In this document: positions 32,832 to 42,335 of the stretch, piece by piece
Layout: each line of letters opens with the position of its first letter
Position numbering within the stretch: the first letter of the stretch is position 1
Origin: Hysterangium stoloniferum
Taxonomy: Eukaryota; Basidiomycota; Agaricomycetes; Hysterangiales; Hysterangiaceae
Length of the DNA stretch: 64,000 nucleotides
Assembly (NCBI GenBank): GCA_015178975.1
Contig: WHVD01000265.1
Location: 1 to 64,000 of the forward strand
Direction of reading: 5' to 3'
Notes under the pieces: model-generated
The model's input: the letters and a program-made list of their open reading frames with translations, nothing else
The model's database searches: none
Told to the model about the DNA's origin: nothing
Position numbers and translations under genes: made by a program

Positions 32832-33789
32832 TGTTACGACTGGACAATCCCGCTGGACTCCGGGCACTAACCCGTACGCCCCCACACGCTACAAGCACCA
32901 ATCATCTGTTTATAGGATTTCCTGCCCGGACTCCGTTATGTCAAGCCTCGTTACATTCGACCTCATTACGACACATATCAGTCACCGAACTTCCCCTGGA
33001 CTCCATCTCTGTCTATGTCCGTCTTCGTCCCACGCATCAGTCACCGGTCCCCGCTTAGAATCCCGTCACCGCTCTAATCGAGCCCCATTCCCATTTTAGT
33101 CAAATGACCTGTCACGATTTAGGACTCCGCTCCCGCTCCGTTTCCCGTTATGGGTTATGCTTTGTCACGATTCGGACTCCGCTCTGTTCCGTTCCGCTCT
33201 GTTCCGTTCTGTTCTGTTCTGTTCTGTTCTGTTCTGTTCTGTTCTGTTCTGTTCTGTTCTGTTCTGTTCTGTTCTGTTCTGTTCTGTTCTGTTCTGTTCT
33301 GTTCTGTTCTGTTCCGTTCCTAACACCAATTTGGTGTTTACTATTCCCGTTTTATGTTTTGTTAGTTTCGTTTCATTATTACTGGATTTGGTATGTCATG
33401 CATTCCACGGTCTATATAAACTGGCAGATGTTGTACATACAATCCAGTCAGAAAATTAGCTTAGATTCCCCCCAGTAATCTAATAATATTTTCCGCTCTA
33501 AAACCTTACTCGATTCACATCGCTCGCACTAGTCGGAGCCCACGGGCTCCGGCACATCTGTCTCTCTCAACCAACTCGACTCACGACCCACGACCTCCGA
33601 CTTACGACCCGCGACCCAACTTACGACCTACGACCCATGAACCCCACCCGGACTCCCCGGGATCCCCGTCCATCCGTTTGAAATTGGACAACACGATCTA
33701 GTGAGGGCACAGCCTATAAGCTGAAGCCAAGTCCTACCGGATATCCCACGGGTTTCTCCGGAGACCCGGCCTGTGTGTGTATCCTAACA
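32832..33789 (+). repeat. 5' LTR of element 2 (958 bp)
   Basis: Starts TGTTACGACTGG and ends GTATCCTAACA. A TATA box TATATAAA at 33413-33420 marks the U3/R region; a GGAGCCC-AC-GGGCTCC hairpin lies shortly downstream near 33534. It is 128 bp longer than the 3' LTR, almost entirely from a GTTCT repeat tract. The bases after the LTR (from 33790) do not match a primer-binding site I recognise. Confidence 0.95.
33206..33310 (+). repeat. (GTTCT)21 pentanucleotide microsatellite in the 5' LTR
   Basis: Twenty-one perfect GTTCT units, with imperfect GTTCC units on both sides. The 3' LTR has only CCATTCCATTCCGTTCC at this place. As both LTRs are identical when an element inserts, the tract expanded after insertion, or was lost from the other LTR. 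It creates artificial open frames reading FCSVL repeats. Confidence 0.97.
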
Positions 33790-33825
33790 GTATTTTCTGA
33801 CTAATACTCGCAGATTGTTTTCATT

Positions 33826-35118
33826 ATGCCACCAAGAAGAAGTACACGCACACAGTCATCAATGCCTAAACCGTCGACTCTTCATTCCCCGTTAACTCTG
33901 TATACCAGTCAGACGCTTGCGAACCAGTCAGAACCCATGGAAGAAGCCCGTATCGAAGAAGTCCCGGAAAACCTGGACAAATCAGAGAACGAGTATGATT
34001 CCGTGTCCCCCGACAAGGGCAAAGGTGTCGAAATCCCTCTCAAAAACCCTCCGCCTCTTCAACGACCGCATTTGGGGGATCCTACTTCTGAATTTTTAGC
34101 AGGAACCATAGATAAATTCATGACTCACCTGCTCGAAGAACGAAAGAAAAAGGAACAAGAACCTCCACGGTCAAAAGTCAATGCTCCAGAACCCTTCACG
34201 GGTTTCAACCCAAACAAACTCTCCACTTTCCTCATGCAATGTCGCTTCAACTTCCGTGATCGTGCCGCTGCATTCTCCACGGACTCCCAAAAAGTCAATT
34301 ACGCACTGTCATATTTGTTGGGATCCACGTTGAAATGGTTCGAACCGGCTTTTAGCGGGATTTCCGAGGAAGAGCCGCTCTGGCTTGAAAATTGGGAGGC
34401 GTTTGTTGAGGAGCTTGAAACCAACTTTGGCCCATATGACCCGACAGGAGAAGCCGAGAATAGTCTCACAAATCTTCGTATGAAGGACACGCAGCGCATC
34501 ACGGACTACATCGTCCAATTCAATAATCTTGCAGCTCGTTGTCAGTGGGGCGATCCCGCTCTCCGCCACCAATTCTATGCCGGTCTGCCGTCCCGCCTTA
34601 AAGACGAAGTCTCAAAAGGAGAAGATGGCAAGCCAAAAACCCTGTCCCGTATGTGCCTCAAAGCTCAAAACGTGGACGCACGTTATTGGGAACGTCGCAC
34701 CGAAGTTGCCTGCGAGATGTCCGCGGACAAAGTAAACAAGTCCAAGGACAAAAACAATAACACCAATTCGTCAACCAGCAACCAGAACTCCACGCAATCT
34801 GACAAGAAGAACGATAAAAAGTCTTCAAACAACAACAACAACAATAAGGACAACAAGGACAACAACAAGGGTCAACAGTCCGGCAAGCAAGCCGGAAAAC
34901 CCGACCTCTCAGGCAAACTCGGACCCGATGGCAAATTGACTCCACAAGAAAGACAATGTCGTATGGACAACAACCTCTGTCTCTTGTGCAGGAAACCCGG
35001 TCATCGAGTCCCGGAATGTCTGCTGGCAAAAGCAAACTCTTCAAAGGGTCGATCAGCCAAAGCTTCCACGGAAACCCCGTCGAAGGACAAACCGGCTGCC
35101 AATTCGAAAAAAGAGTAA
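33826..35118 (+). CDS. gag: Gag of chromovirus element 2
   Basis: 430 codons from the ATG at 33826, 36 bp after the 5' LTR. Gag forms the particle that packages element RNA. The N-terminus is Ser/Thr/Pro-rich; the retrotransposon gag domain spans about residues 120-265 (with APEPFTGFNPNKLSTFLMQC and LGSTLKWFEPAFSG). An Asn/Lys/Asp-rich linker follows at about 300-355, then a CCHC zinc knuckle CLLCRKPGHRVPEC near residue 390. The stop at 35116-35118 comes one codon after a run of six A (35107-35112). The protease frame is -1 relative to gag and overlaps its end, so -1 frameshifting is the likely route to Gag-Pol. Confidence 0.93.
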   Translation: MPPRRSTRTQSSMPKPSTLHSPLTLYTSQTLANQSEPMEEARIEEVPENLDKSENEYDSVSPDKGKGVEIPLKNPPPLQRPHLGDPTSEFLAGTIDKFMTHLLEERKKKEQEPPRSKVNAPEPFTGFNPNKLSTFLMQCRFNFRDRAAAFSTDSQKVNYALSYLLGSTLKWFEPAFSGISEEEPLWLENWEAFVEELETNFGPYDPTGEAENSLTNLRMKDTQRITDYIVQFNNLAARCQWGDPALRHQFYAGLPSRLKDEVSKGEDGKPKTLSRMCLKAQNVDARYWERRTEVACEMSADKVNKSKDKNNNTNSSTSNQNSTQSDKKNDKKSSNNNNNNKDNKDNNKGQQSGKQAGKPDLSGKLGPDGKLTPQERQCRMDNNLCLLCRKPGHRVPECLLAKANSSKGRSAKASTETPSKDKPAANSKKE

Positions 35119-38100
35119 GCAACCCCGCGGACTCCGTGCGGGTTAGGGGTTGCGTTGCCTCTCCACACATTCAAGAGTTCACTCGCCTCAACGCATCCGC
35201 TCTTTCACATTTTGATTCATTTTTCGTTAAACTTATGTCTAATATGATCCCGAAATTCGTTTTTTCAGCTCTCATAGATTCCGGCTCGACTCATTGTTTT
35301 TTTAGATACAAAATTCACGCAAAAAAATTCTTTGTCAACTTATTCGATAAATCCCGTCACACTCCGCCTCTTCGATGGCACAAGTAATTTGGTTGTTACC
35401 CAAGCTTGTGATTTACCCATCAATTTCCCTTGTGGAACATCTCAATTGGTCACTTTCTATGTGACCCAGTTAGACTCAAGTTGCTCGGTGGTCCTAGGAC
35501 ATAACTGGCTTACCCGCTACAATCCATTGATTGACTGGATAGCTAACAGTATAACATTCCAGACTCCCGCGGCGACCGAGGAAACTGCACCTGTCTCGGC
35601 CTCCACGGCACCCATGGCCTTCCTGGCACCTGCAGTCTCGAGGACTCCTGTGATCCCTACGGCACCTATAGCTTCCCCGGAACCCACGGCACCTCCGTCC
35701 ATTTCTCTGATTAATGCTGCAGCTTTTATTAGGGCTTCAAAAATGGATGGGTCCCAGGTGTTCACTATCAACTTAAAGATTGATGAAGCAACTGGATGTT
35801 TTTCAACCCCAGTATCTGAATCTGAGCAAGCCGCTGACCTAGAAGGCGTCCCGGAGAAATATCATGACTTCGCGGATGTTTTTAGCAAGCGGAAAGCTGA
35901 CCGGCTTCCGCCTCATAGAGAATACGACTTAAAAATTGATCTTGAAGATGGCGCCCAGCCACCCCTAGGACATATTTACCCACTTTCATCCACGGAACTA
36001 TCCGCAATCCGTGATTTCCTGGATGAACATTTGTCCATAGGTTTTATTCAACCCTCAAAGTCTACTTTTGGAGCACCTGTTCTCTTTGTCAGAAAAAAGG
36101 ATGGATCCCTTCGACTATGTGTTGATTTTAGAGGACTCAATGCTGTCACCAAGAAGGATAAATATCCACTCCCACTTATATCTGACCTCCTCGATGCTCC
36201 GCGGAATGCCCGGATTTACACCAAAATAGATCTCAAGCACGCCTATCATTTGGTCTGGATTGCCGCAGGCGACGAATGGAAAACCACTTTTAGAACCCGT
36301 TATGGCGCCTTTGAGTGGTTGGTCATCCCTTTTGGACTCACCAATGCTCCGTCTGTTTTTCAGTGTTTTATCAACGACATTTTCTCTGACATGCTCGGTG
36401 TATGCGTCATTGTTTACTTGGATGACATTCTTATCTACTCCGAGAATCCCGCAGAACACGACAAACAAGTCCGTGAGGTTCTCCGGAGGCTCAGACAACA
36501 TGGTTTATTCGCAAATGGTAAAAAATGTACTTTTGACACGGACTCCGTGGAATACCTAGGTTTCATGATGGGACCCGATGGTCTCCGCATGGATGAAACT
36601 AAAGTACAAGTTATCAAAGATTGGCCCGAACCCCGAAAAGTTAAAGATATACAATCCTTCCTCGGCTTTGCCAATTTTTACAGACATTTTATCTGTGGAT
36701 ATTCCAACATCACGGTACCCCTCACCTGTCTTACATGTAAGGGTACTCCGTGGAATTTTAATGATAAGTGTCAAAAAGCTTTCAATCTTTTAAAAAATTC
36801 TTTTTCTACAGCTCCTATTCTGTCGCATTGGAAACCGGACTTCCCGCTCATTGTTGAAACGGACGCCTCCGACTATGCACTTGGAGCCATTCTCTCCATC
36901 CAGGACTCTGACGGAGAAGTCCATCCCGTGGCTTTTCTGTCCTGGACTTTTACCAGAGCAGAGCTCAACTACGACGTTCATGGTAAAGAACTTCTGGCAA
37001 TCTTTTCAGCTTTCAAAGCGTGGCAACACTATTTGGAAGGTTCAGGAGCTCCTATTGACATTGTAACAGATCACAAAAACCTGGAATACTTTTCTACCAC
37101 AAAACTCTTGACCCGCCGGCAGGCCTGCTGGTCTGAATATCTCTCTGCCTTCAACATGATTATCCGTTTTCGACCCGGCCGTCTTGGCGGCAAACCCGAC
37201 GCTTTAACTAGACGATGGGACGTCTATCCTAAAGAGGGGAGCAATGACTATGCAACGGTAAATCCGCACAACCTGAAACCTATTTTCACGAATCAACAAC
37301 TTACCGCATCAGTCCGCGCAACTTTCCTCGTCAATCCCATTGTCCGTGGAATTATCATTATGGATATCGAGAAGTTACATCAAGATATTCTATCGGTGAT
37401 TCCGCTAGACCCAGTTACTAAAGCTCATCTGGACAATCCTGTGGACCCCGATAAACCTCGGTGGTCTCTTGATCAACATGGTTTCATTAGACTTGACGAT
37501 CGTATCTATGTACCAGACTCCGACGGCCTCCGCCTCAGGATCCTTCAATACAAACATGATCATCCACTCTCAGGACATTTCGGGTACAACAAAACTCTAT
37601 CATTAATAAGAAGAGCATACACTTGGCCCGGACTCTGTGGATTCATTAAGCACTATTGTAAATCTTGTACTACTTGTCCCCGCTCGAAATCTCAGCGACA
37701 CAAGCCATACGGCCTTTTGAAACAACTCCTGGTACCGGAACACCCGTGGAATTCTATCTCTATGGATTTCATTGAACACCTACCGGATTCCAAAGGCTTT
37801 TCTGCTATTCTAGTCATTGTTGACAGATTCTCAAAACAAGGTATCTTCATCCCTACTTATGATACAATTACGTCCGTGCAGTTAGCGGAACTTTTCATTA
37901 TCCACGTATTTTCCAAGCACGGAGTTCCGTCCCACGTGACTTCTGATAGAGGATCAGAGTTCGTGTCTCACTTCTTTAGATCCCTCGGAAAATCCTTGGA
38001 CATGACACTACATTTCATGTCCGGACATCATCCGGAAGGTGACGGACAAACCGAATGCGTCAACCAGACATTGGAACAATACCTCCGCATATATTGCAAT

Positions 38101-38843
38101 TATCAACAGGACAATTGGAAGACCTTGTTACCACTTGCAGAGTTTGCTTACAACAATGCACCTTCAGCCACTACTGGCATTTCCCCATTCTTTGCAAATA
38201 AAGGATATAATCCAAATATTACAGTACATCCAGAACGAAATCTCACCTCTGCTCGTGCTCAAGAGTTCACCACGGATCTCCACGAGCTCCACAAGGAACT
38301 CCAGACTGCAATATTGTCCGCGCAAGAGCAATACCAACATTCAGCGGACAAACACCGGATCCCGCCACCCAACTTCAAGATTGGCGACCGTGTTTATGTC
38401 AAAGCTCAATTCTTCAGGACTACCCGTCCATCAAAGAAGCTTGCTGAAAAATATTTAGGCCCATTTGAAATTATTGCACAAGTAGGTTCAGTTTCTTGGA
38501 CTCTACGGCTTCTGGATAGCATGCGCGCGGTACACCCGGTATTTCATGTTTCTATGCTTGAACCTTGTACTGCTAACACTATCCCAGATCGCGTGCAATC
38601 TCCGCCTCCTCCTGTCGCATCGACGGAGAACCCGAGTTTGAAATCTCACAGATTTTAGATTCAAAAATAGACAAGCATCGACGCACTTGTAAACTGCTTT
38701 ACTTGGTCAAGTTAGCGGGTTACGAGGGCACCGATGAAGAGACCTCATGGATTTTGGCCATGGAACTCAGTAATGCCACGGAAATCATTACTGACTTTCA
38801 TACAGCTTACCCACTCAAACCTGGACCATTATCGTCTCTCTGA
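34956..38843 (+). pseudogene. pol: Pol polyprotein of chromovirus element 2 (protease-RT-RNase H-integrase-chromodomain), two frameshifts
   Basis: The protease motif LIDSGSTHCF is in the frame overlapping the gag end. A run of seven T (35297-35303) then shifts the frame by one, after which RT to integrase is open to 38658. Landmarks: RT YLDD at 36415-36426, RNase H ETDASDYALGAIL near 36855, integrase zinc finger near 37550-37690, and catalytic DFIEHL, TSDRGSEF and GDGQTE near 37765, 37945 and 38040. A one-base deletion near 38615 diverts the end into a premature stop. The chromodomain continues in another frame to the stop at 38841-38843, with the cage Trp of VKWAGY replaced by Leu. Compared with element 1 it is the better preserved pol. 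Confidence 0.93.
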
Positions 38844-39054
38844 CCGCACTCCACAGACCCCGTGTTACGTTTGGACTCATTTTCATTATTCCCTGTCGCC
38901 CTATGTCTCTCTTTGCTTTTACAGGTTCTGACATGTCTTGTCAAGTCTTTAAGCGGATTCCCCGTGGACTTTGGCTTTGACTTTTAATTTTTATGTTTTT
39001 TCTTTCACGCTTTGCTTTTATGATTCAAATTATTTTTTAATTCTATACTACTTT
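38844..39054. other. Gap between convergent pol and antisense gene of element 2
   Basis: About 210 bp of T-rich sequence where the sense pol and the antisense gene end facing each other. In element 1 the gap is 96 bp. Overlapping 3' ends of the two transcripts are likely. Confidence 0.5.
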
Positions 39055-40037
39055 TCAGTCTACATTTATGGGACTGTGTTTTTTCCCCGCCTCCTCAGCT
39101 ACCTCTCCAGGAAGCTCCGTGATCTCCGCGGCAACCCCCTCCTCATCCGACCCGGCATCCTTGGAACTCCCGATCTGTGGCTCTTCATAGACATAGCCGC
39201 CATACTCCGCCAGGAACTTCCAAAACTCCTCACGGAGTCCGGACAGCTCCTTTGCCACCACAATTTGGACTTTGTTGCTCTTCCGGAGCAACTCATTTTG
39301 GGCCTTGATGCCCTCGGCGATCCGTCCAAGGACCTCGTCCAAACCGGACAACCCGTCCGTCCCACTTATGTCTCGCATCCCGGACCCCGTGGCCTGCTTA
39401 TGCACAAACGAGCACCTCGCCTTGAGGTGCATGCATTGGTAACATCCCAGACCCCGGCCGGACTTTCTGTTGCATTCCGTGTTCCAGTTGTTGCAACCGG
39501 AACACCGCAGCTTGTTCCGCGTCGGAAGACGGACTGGCGCCGCCTTCCTTGCCTTCTGTTGATATGGTCAGTTTCCGTGGGTATCCCACGGATATGAGGC
39601 CTACCTTTTGGGGGCTCTCTGGCTCCCCCTCGGACTCGGACTCCACCTCTGTCACTTTGCGCTGAAAATAACAAGTCAGTAAAGTTCGACAAGTGAGATT
39701 TGGAACTTACCTTTCCCACAACAATGGCGGCCCTCTCCGCGGCCAACCGGGTGTTCTCTGCAGCCACCCGGGCATTCTCCGCGGCCACTCGCGCAGCCTC
39801 CTCCGCCTCACGCTCCCTCTCCTTCGCGGCCTCTTCCTCCGCGGCCAACGCTTCCTGGTACTCTCTGTCCAGGGCCTCCTCGGCCTCCCTAGCCTCTCTC
39901 TCTGCTGCTTCACGAAGCTGGCACTGCTCTTCTCGCCGCACCAACAATTGGGCCGCACTCCAAGGTGCCCGATACGGAGAACCCATGGAGGGCCCTGATG
40001 TAGGCATTGGTTTTCGTGGTGTTGGTTTTGGTCCCAT
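39055..40037 (-). CDS. Antisense spliced gene of chromovirus element 2: coiled coil plus Zn2Cys6-like cluster
   Basis: Three exons on the minus strand: 40037-39711, 39661-39605 and 39555-39055, with introns 39710-39662 (GTAAGT...CTGAC...TTTTCAG) and 39604-39556 (GTAGGC...CTGAC...AACAG). Both introns are phase 0 and the joined frame has 294 codons plus stop. Exon 1: a Pro-rich start, then a long Ala/Glu/Arg helix with heptad-like repeats (ARVAAEN twice, then TRLAAER). Exon 2: acidic Ser/Glu linker. Exon 3: six cysteines CX2CX6CX9CX2CX6C (CSGC, C, CYQC, C), then a leucine-rich helical segment and an acidic tail. Fungal Zn(II)2Cys6 regulators have this cysteine spacing followed by a dimerising coil. 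Element 1 has the same three-exon plan. A DNA-binding or silencing-related role is inferred only. Confidence 0.78.
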
Positions 40038-40247
40038 AGTGACGAAGATGGGGGTAATGAAGAAGAAGAAATTTCTATTTTTTCAAAAATTTATATAGGC
40101 TCATTGCGTTTGAACCTTACCTTCCAGATCACATGACTCTTTGACACATACGTGTAACCGACATGACTTTTGACACATGCGCATAGCCGACAAGAACCTT
40201 ATCCAGGTCTAGAGCCTCTTTGGGACTTCGGCATAAAGGGAGGATAC

Positions 40248-41077
40248 TGTTACGACCGGACAATCCCCCCGGACTCCGGGCACTAACCCGTACGCGCTAC
40301 AAGCACCAATCGTCTGTTTATAGGATTTCCCACCCGGACTCCGTTACGTCAAGCCTCGTTACGTTCGACCTCATTACGACACATATCAGTCACCGGACTT
40401 CCCCCGGACTCCGTCTCTGTCTATGTCCATCTTCATCCCACGCATCAGTCACCGGTCCCCACTTAGAATCCCATCACCGCTCTAATCGAGCCCCGTTCCC
40501 GTTTTAGTCAAATGACCTGTCACGATTTAGGACTCCGCTCCCACTCCGTTTCCCGTTATGGGTTATGCTTTGTCACGATTCGGACTCCGCTCCATTCCAT
40601 TCCGTTCCTAACACCAATTTGGTATTTACTATTCCCGTTTTATGTTTTGTTAGTTTCGTTTCGTTATTACTGGATTTGGTATGTCATGCATTCCACAGTC
40701 TATATAAACTGGCAGATGTTGTACATACAATCCAGTCAGAAAATTAGCTTAGATTCCCCCCAGTAATCTAATAATATTTTCCGCTCTAAAACCTTACTCG
40801 ATTCACATCGCTCGCACTAGTCGGAGCCCACGGGCTCCGGCGCATCTGTCTCTCTCAACCAACTCAACTCACGACCCACGACCTCCGACTTACAACCCAT
40901 GACCTGACTTACGACCTATGACCCACGAACCCTGCCCGGACTCCCCGGGATCCCTGTCTGTCCGTTTGAAATTGGACAACATGATCTAGTGAGGGCGCAG
41001 CCTATAAGCTGAAGCCAAGTCCTACCAGATATCCCGCGGGTTTCTCCGGAGACCCGGCCTGTGTGTGTATCCTAACA
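40248..41077 (+). repeat. 3' LTR of element 2 (830 bp)
   Basis: TGTTACGACCGGACAATCCC to CCTAACA, TATA box at 40701-40708. It differs from the 5' LTR by scattered substitutions that are almost all transitions, plus the missing GTTCT tract and a small indel near 40295. Confidence 0.95.
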
Positions 41078-41691
41078 ATCTGCCAGACTATATAGACCAT
41101 GGAATTAATGACATACCAAATCCAGTAATGATGAAATGAAACTAGCAAAACATGAAACGAGAATAGTAAACACTAAATTTGGTGTTAGGAATGGGACGGA
41201 ATAGAGTGGAGTCTGAATCGTGACAGGTCATTTGACTAAAACGGGAATGGGGCTCTGTTAGAGGGATGACAGGTTTTCTGAGCGGGGTCCGGTGACTGAT
41301 GCGTGGGACAGAGTCGGACATAGACAGGGACGGAGTCCAGTGGGTATTCTGGTGACTGATACATGATGTAACAAAGTCGAACATGGACAAGTCTGATGTA
41401 TGGAGTCCAGGGGGAATTCCAGTAAACTGACAATTGGTGCGTCTAGGGCATGGGTGCGTATAAGTTAGTGCCCAGAGTCCGGCGGGAATTCCGGTTGTAA
41501 CAAACTGGCCCACCATCCCTGCTCTTCCCCACCCTACATTTGACCCTCTTGCCCATACCAACCAGCTACATACACATCCTGCTGCCCCCACCTACCATTA
41601 GGGTACTTTTCTCCCAACTGCTATGTATCTTAGTTATGCGACACAGTATATAAATGTATTAAATAAAAAAATAAAAAGCATGATCACATGA

Positions 41692-42335
41692 CATGTTGAA
41701 AAATATAAACAAGTGCAAACAATCAACATTGTCATATGATTTTCATGCAAAAGCCTGTCAGTGACAAAAGGTATCCAATGACCCCTCTTTATTAAAATAT
41801 TTATTTGTTACCATATATGGATATTACATAATGTCTTTATGGTACCTTGGACTATGCATGATAGAGCATGTTGGCAAATACTTTGGTGATTTGTATGATT
41901 TTGTCTACTGGGGTATAAGCTATACAAGTTGAAACTGCAAAACATTGGATACATTTTGTAAGTCACTGTAGAATTGGACCTCCTGATTAGTGTGATTCCT
42001 TATTTTCAGACCTCCCAATTAGTACCATTCACCATTTTTGGACCTCCAAAATCATCCCCTTTTTGCCCCCTTGTTTAGATCTTAACAGTCACCCTCAACA
42101 GCTGTGTTAGCCTTGGCCATCTTATAATTGGATCTTGGTTTCTCCAGAGTTTTCTCTTTCTCTTGCTTCTTGTTGCTTTTGCTTTTGCAACCAGATCTAA
42201 TAAGCCCCTTCTGGCCATATTTTCAGCATTCTGTATCTGGACTCAAAGTGTTGGCACTACTCTAACCACTTTTTCCCTTTGCCACTTGGTTGCCTTTACC
42301 ATGGTCATTAGGGTACTTTCTGCACCCTTGAGCTG
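41692..42335. other. Repeat relics between the LINE end and the copia gag
   Basis: Contains a block near 41967-42090 (TTGGACCTCC, CTCCCAATTAGTAC, TTTAGATCTTAACAGT) that also occurs inverted near 31455-31570, and a stretch (41925-41975) resembling 32087-32135. These are pieces of older LTR elements. Downstream of the copia gag, minus-strand frames are too decayed to assign. Confidence 0.5.

Larger units (their letters stand above)
32832..41077 (+). mobile_element. Nearly complete Ty3/gypsy chromovirus, element 2 (8.2 kb)
   Basis: Two LTRs (32832-33789 and 40248-41077) enclose gag, pol with chromodomain and an antisense spliced gene. ATCTG at 32827-32831 and 41078-41082 is an exact 5-bp target duplication. 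The polypurine tract AAAGGGAGGA is at 40235-40244, three bases before the 3' LTR. Gag is intact; pol is open for more than 1100 codons but has one shift in the protease and one before the chromodomain, so the copy is probably immobile but recent. It inserted into an older LTR of its own family. Confidence 0.96.
32480..41502 (-). repeat. Old solo LTR in reverse orientation, split by element 2
   Basis: 32480-32831 and 41083-41502 together are one reverse-oriented LTR. Read on the minus strand it starts TGTTACAACCGG (41502 side) and ends ...TACCCTAACA (32480 side), colinear with the LTRs of element 2 though diverged. Removing element 2 and one copy of ATCTG rejoins it exactly. Flanks GACCG and AACTG differ by two transitions, as a decayed 5-bp target duplication would. 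It lies in the LINE fragment. Confidence 0.88.
32145..41691 (+). mobile_element. 5'-truncated LINE fragment, interrupted by nested LTR elements, with 15-bp target duplication
   Basis: AGCATGATCACATGA at 32145-32159 recurs at 41677-41691. Between the two, 32160-32479 and 41503-41676 are LINE sequence. The left part encodes the C-terminal region of a non-LTR polyprotein, with a Cys/His pattern in CPCGTEDIQ and ECPLHEEHHH and then TYKGLEALAEFIATSDAF. The right part continues with coding-like sequence, a stop, a short 3' UTR and an A-rich tail (AAATAAAAAAATAAAA). The intervening 9 kb is an old LTR holding chromovirus element 2. Outer duplication, tail and truncation are all as expected for target-primed LINE insertion. 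Confidence 0.85.

Noticed and set aside
33104..33478. Long plus-strand open frames through the 5' LTR of element 2
   Set aside because: Their length comes from the GTTCT repeat, which has no stop in two frames and yields FCSVL repeats. The LTR context and the absence of the tract from the 3' LTR show they are not genes.
39366..39655. Unspliced minus-strand frames in the antisense gene region of element 2
   Set aside because: They read through the introns of the three-exon gene; the cysteine cluster appears only in the spliced frame.
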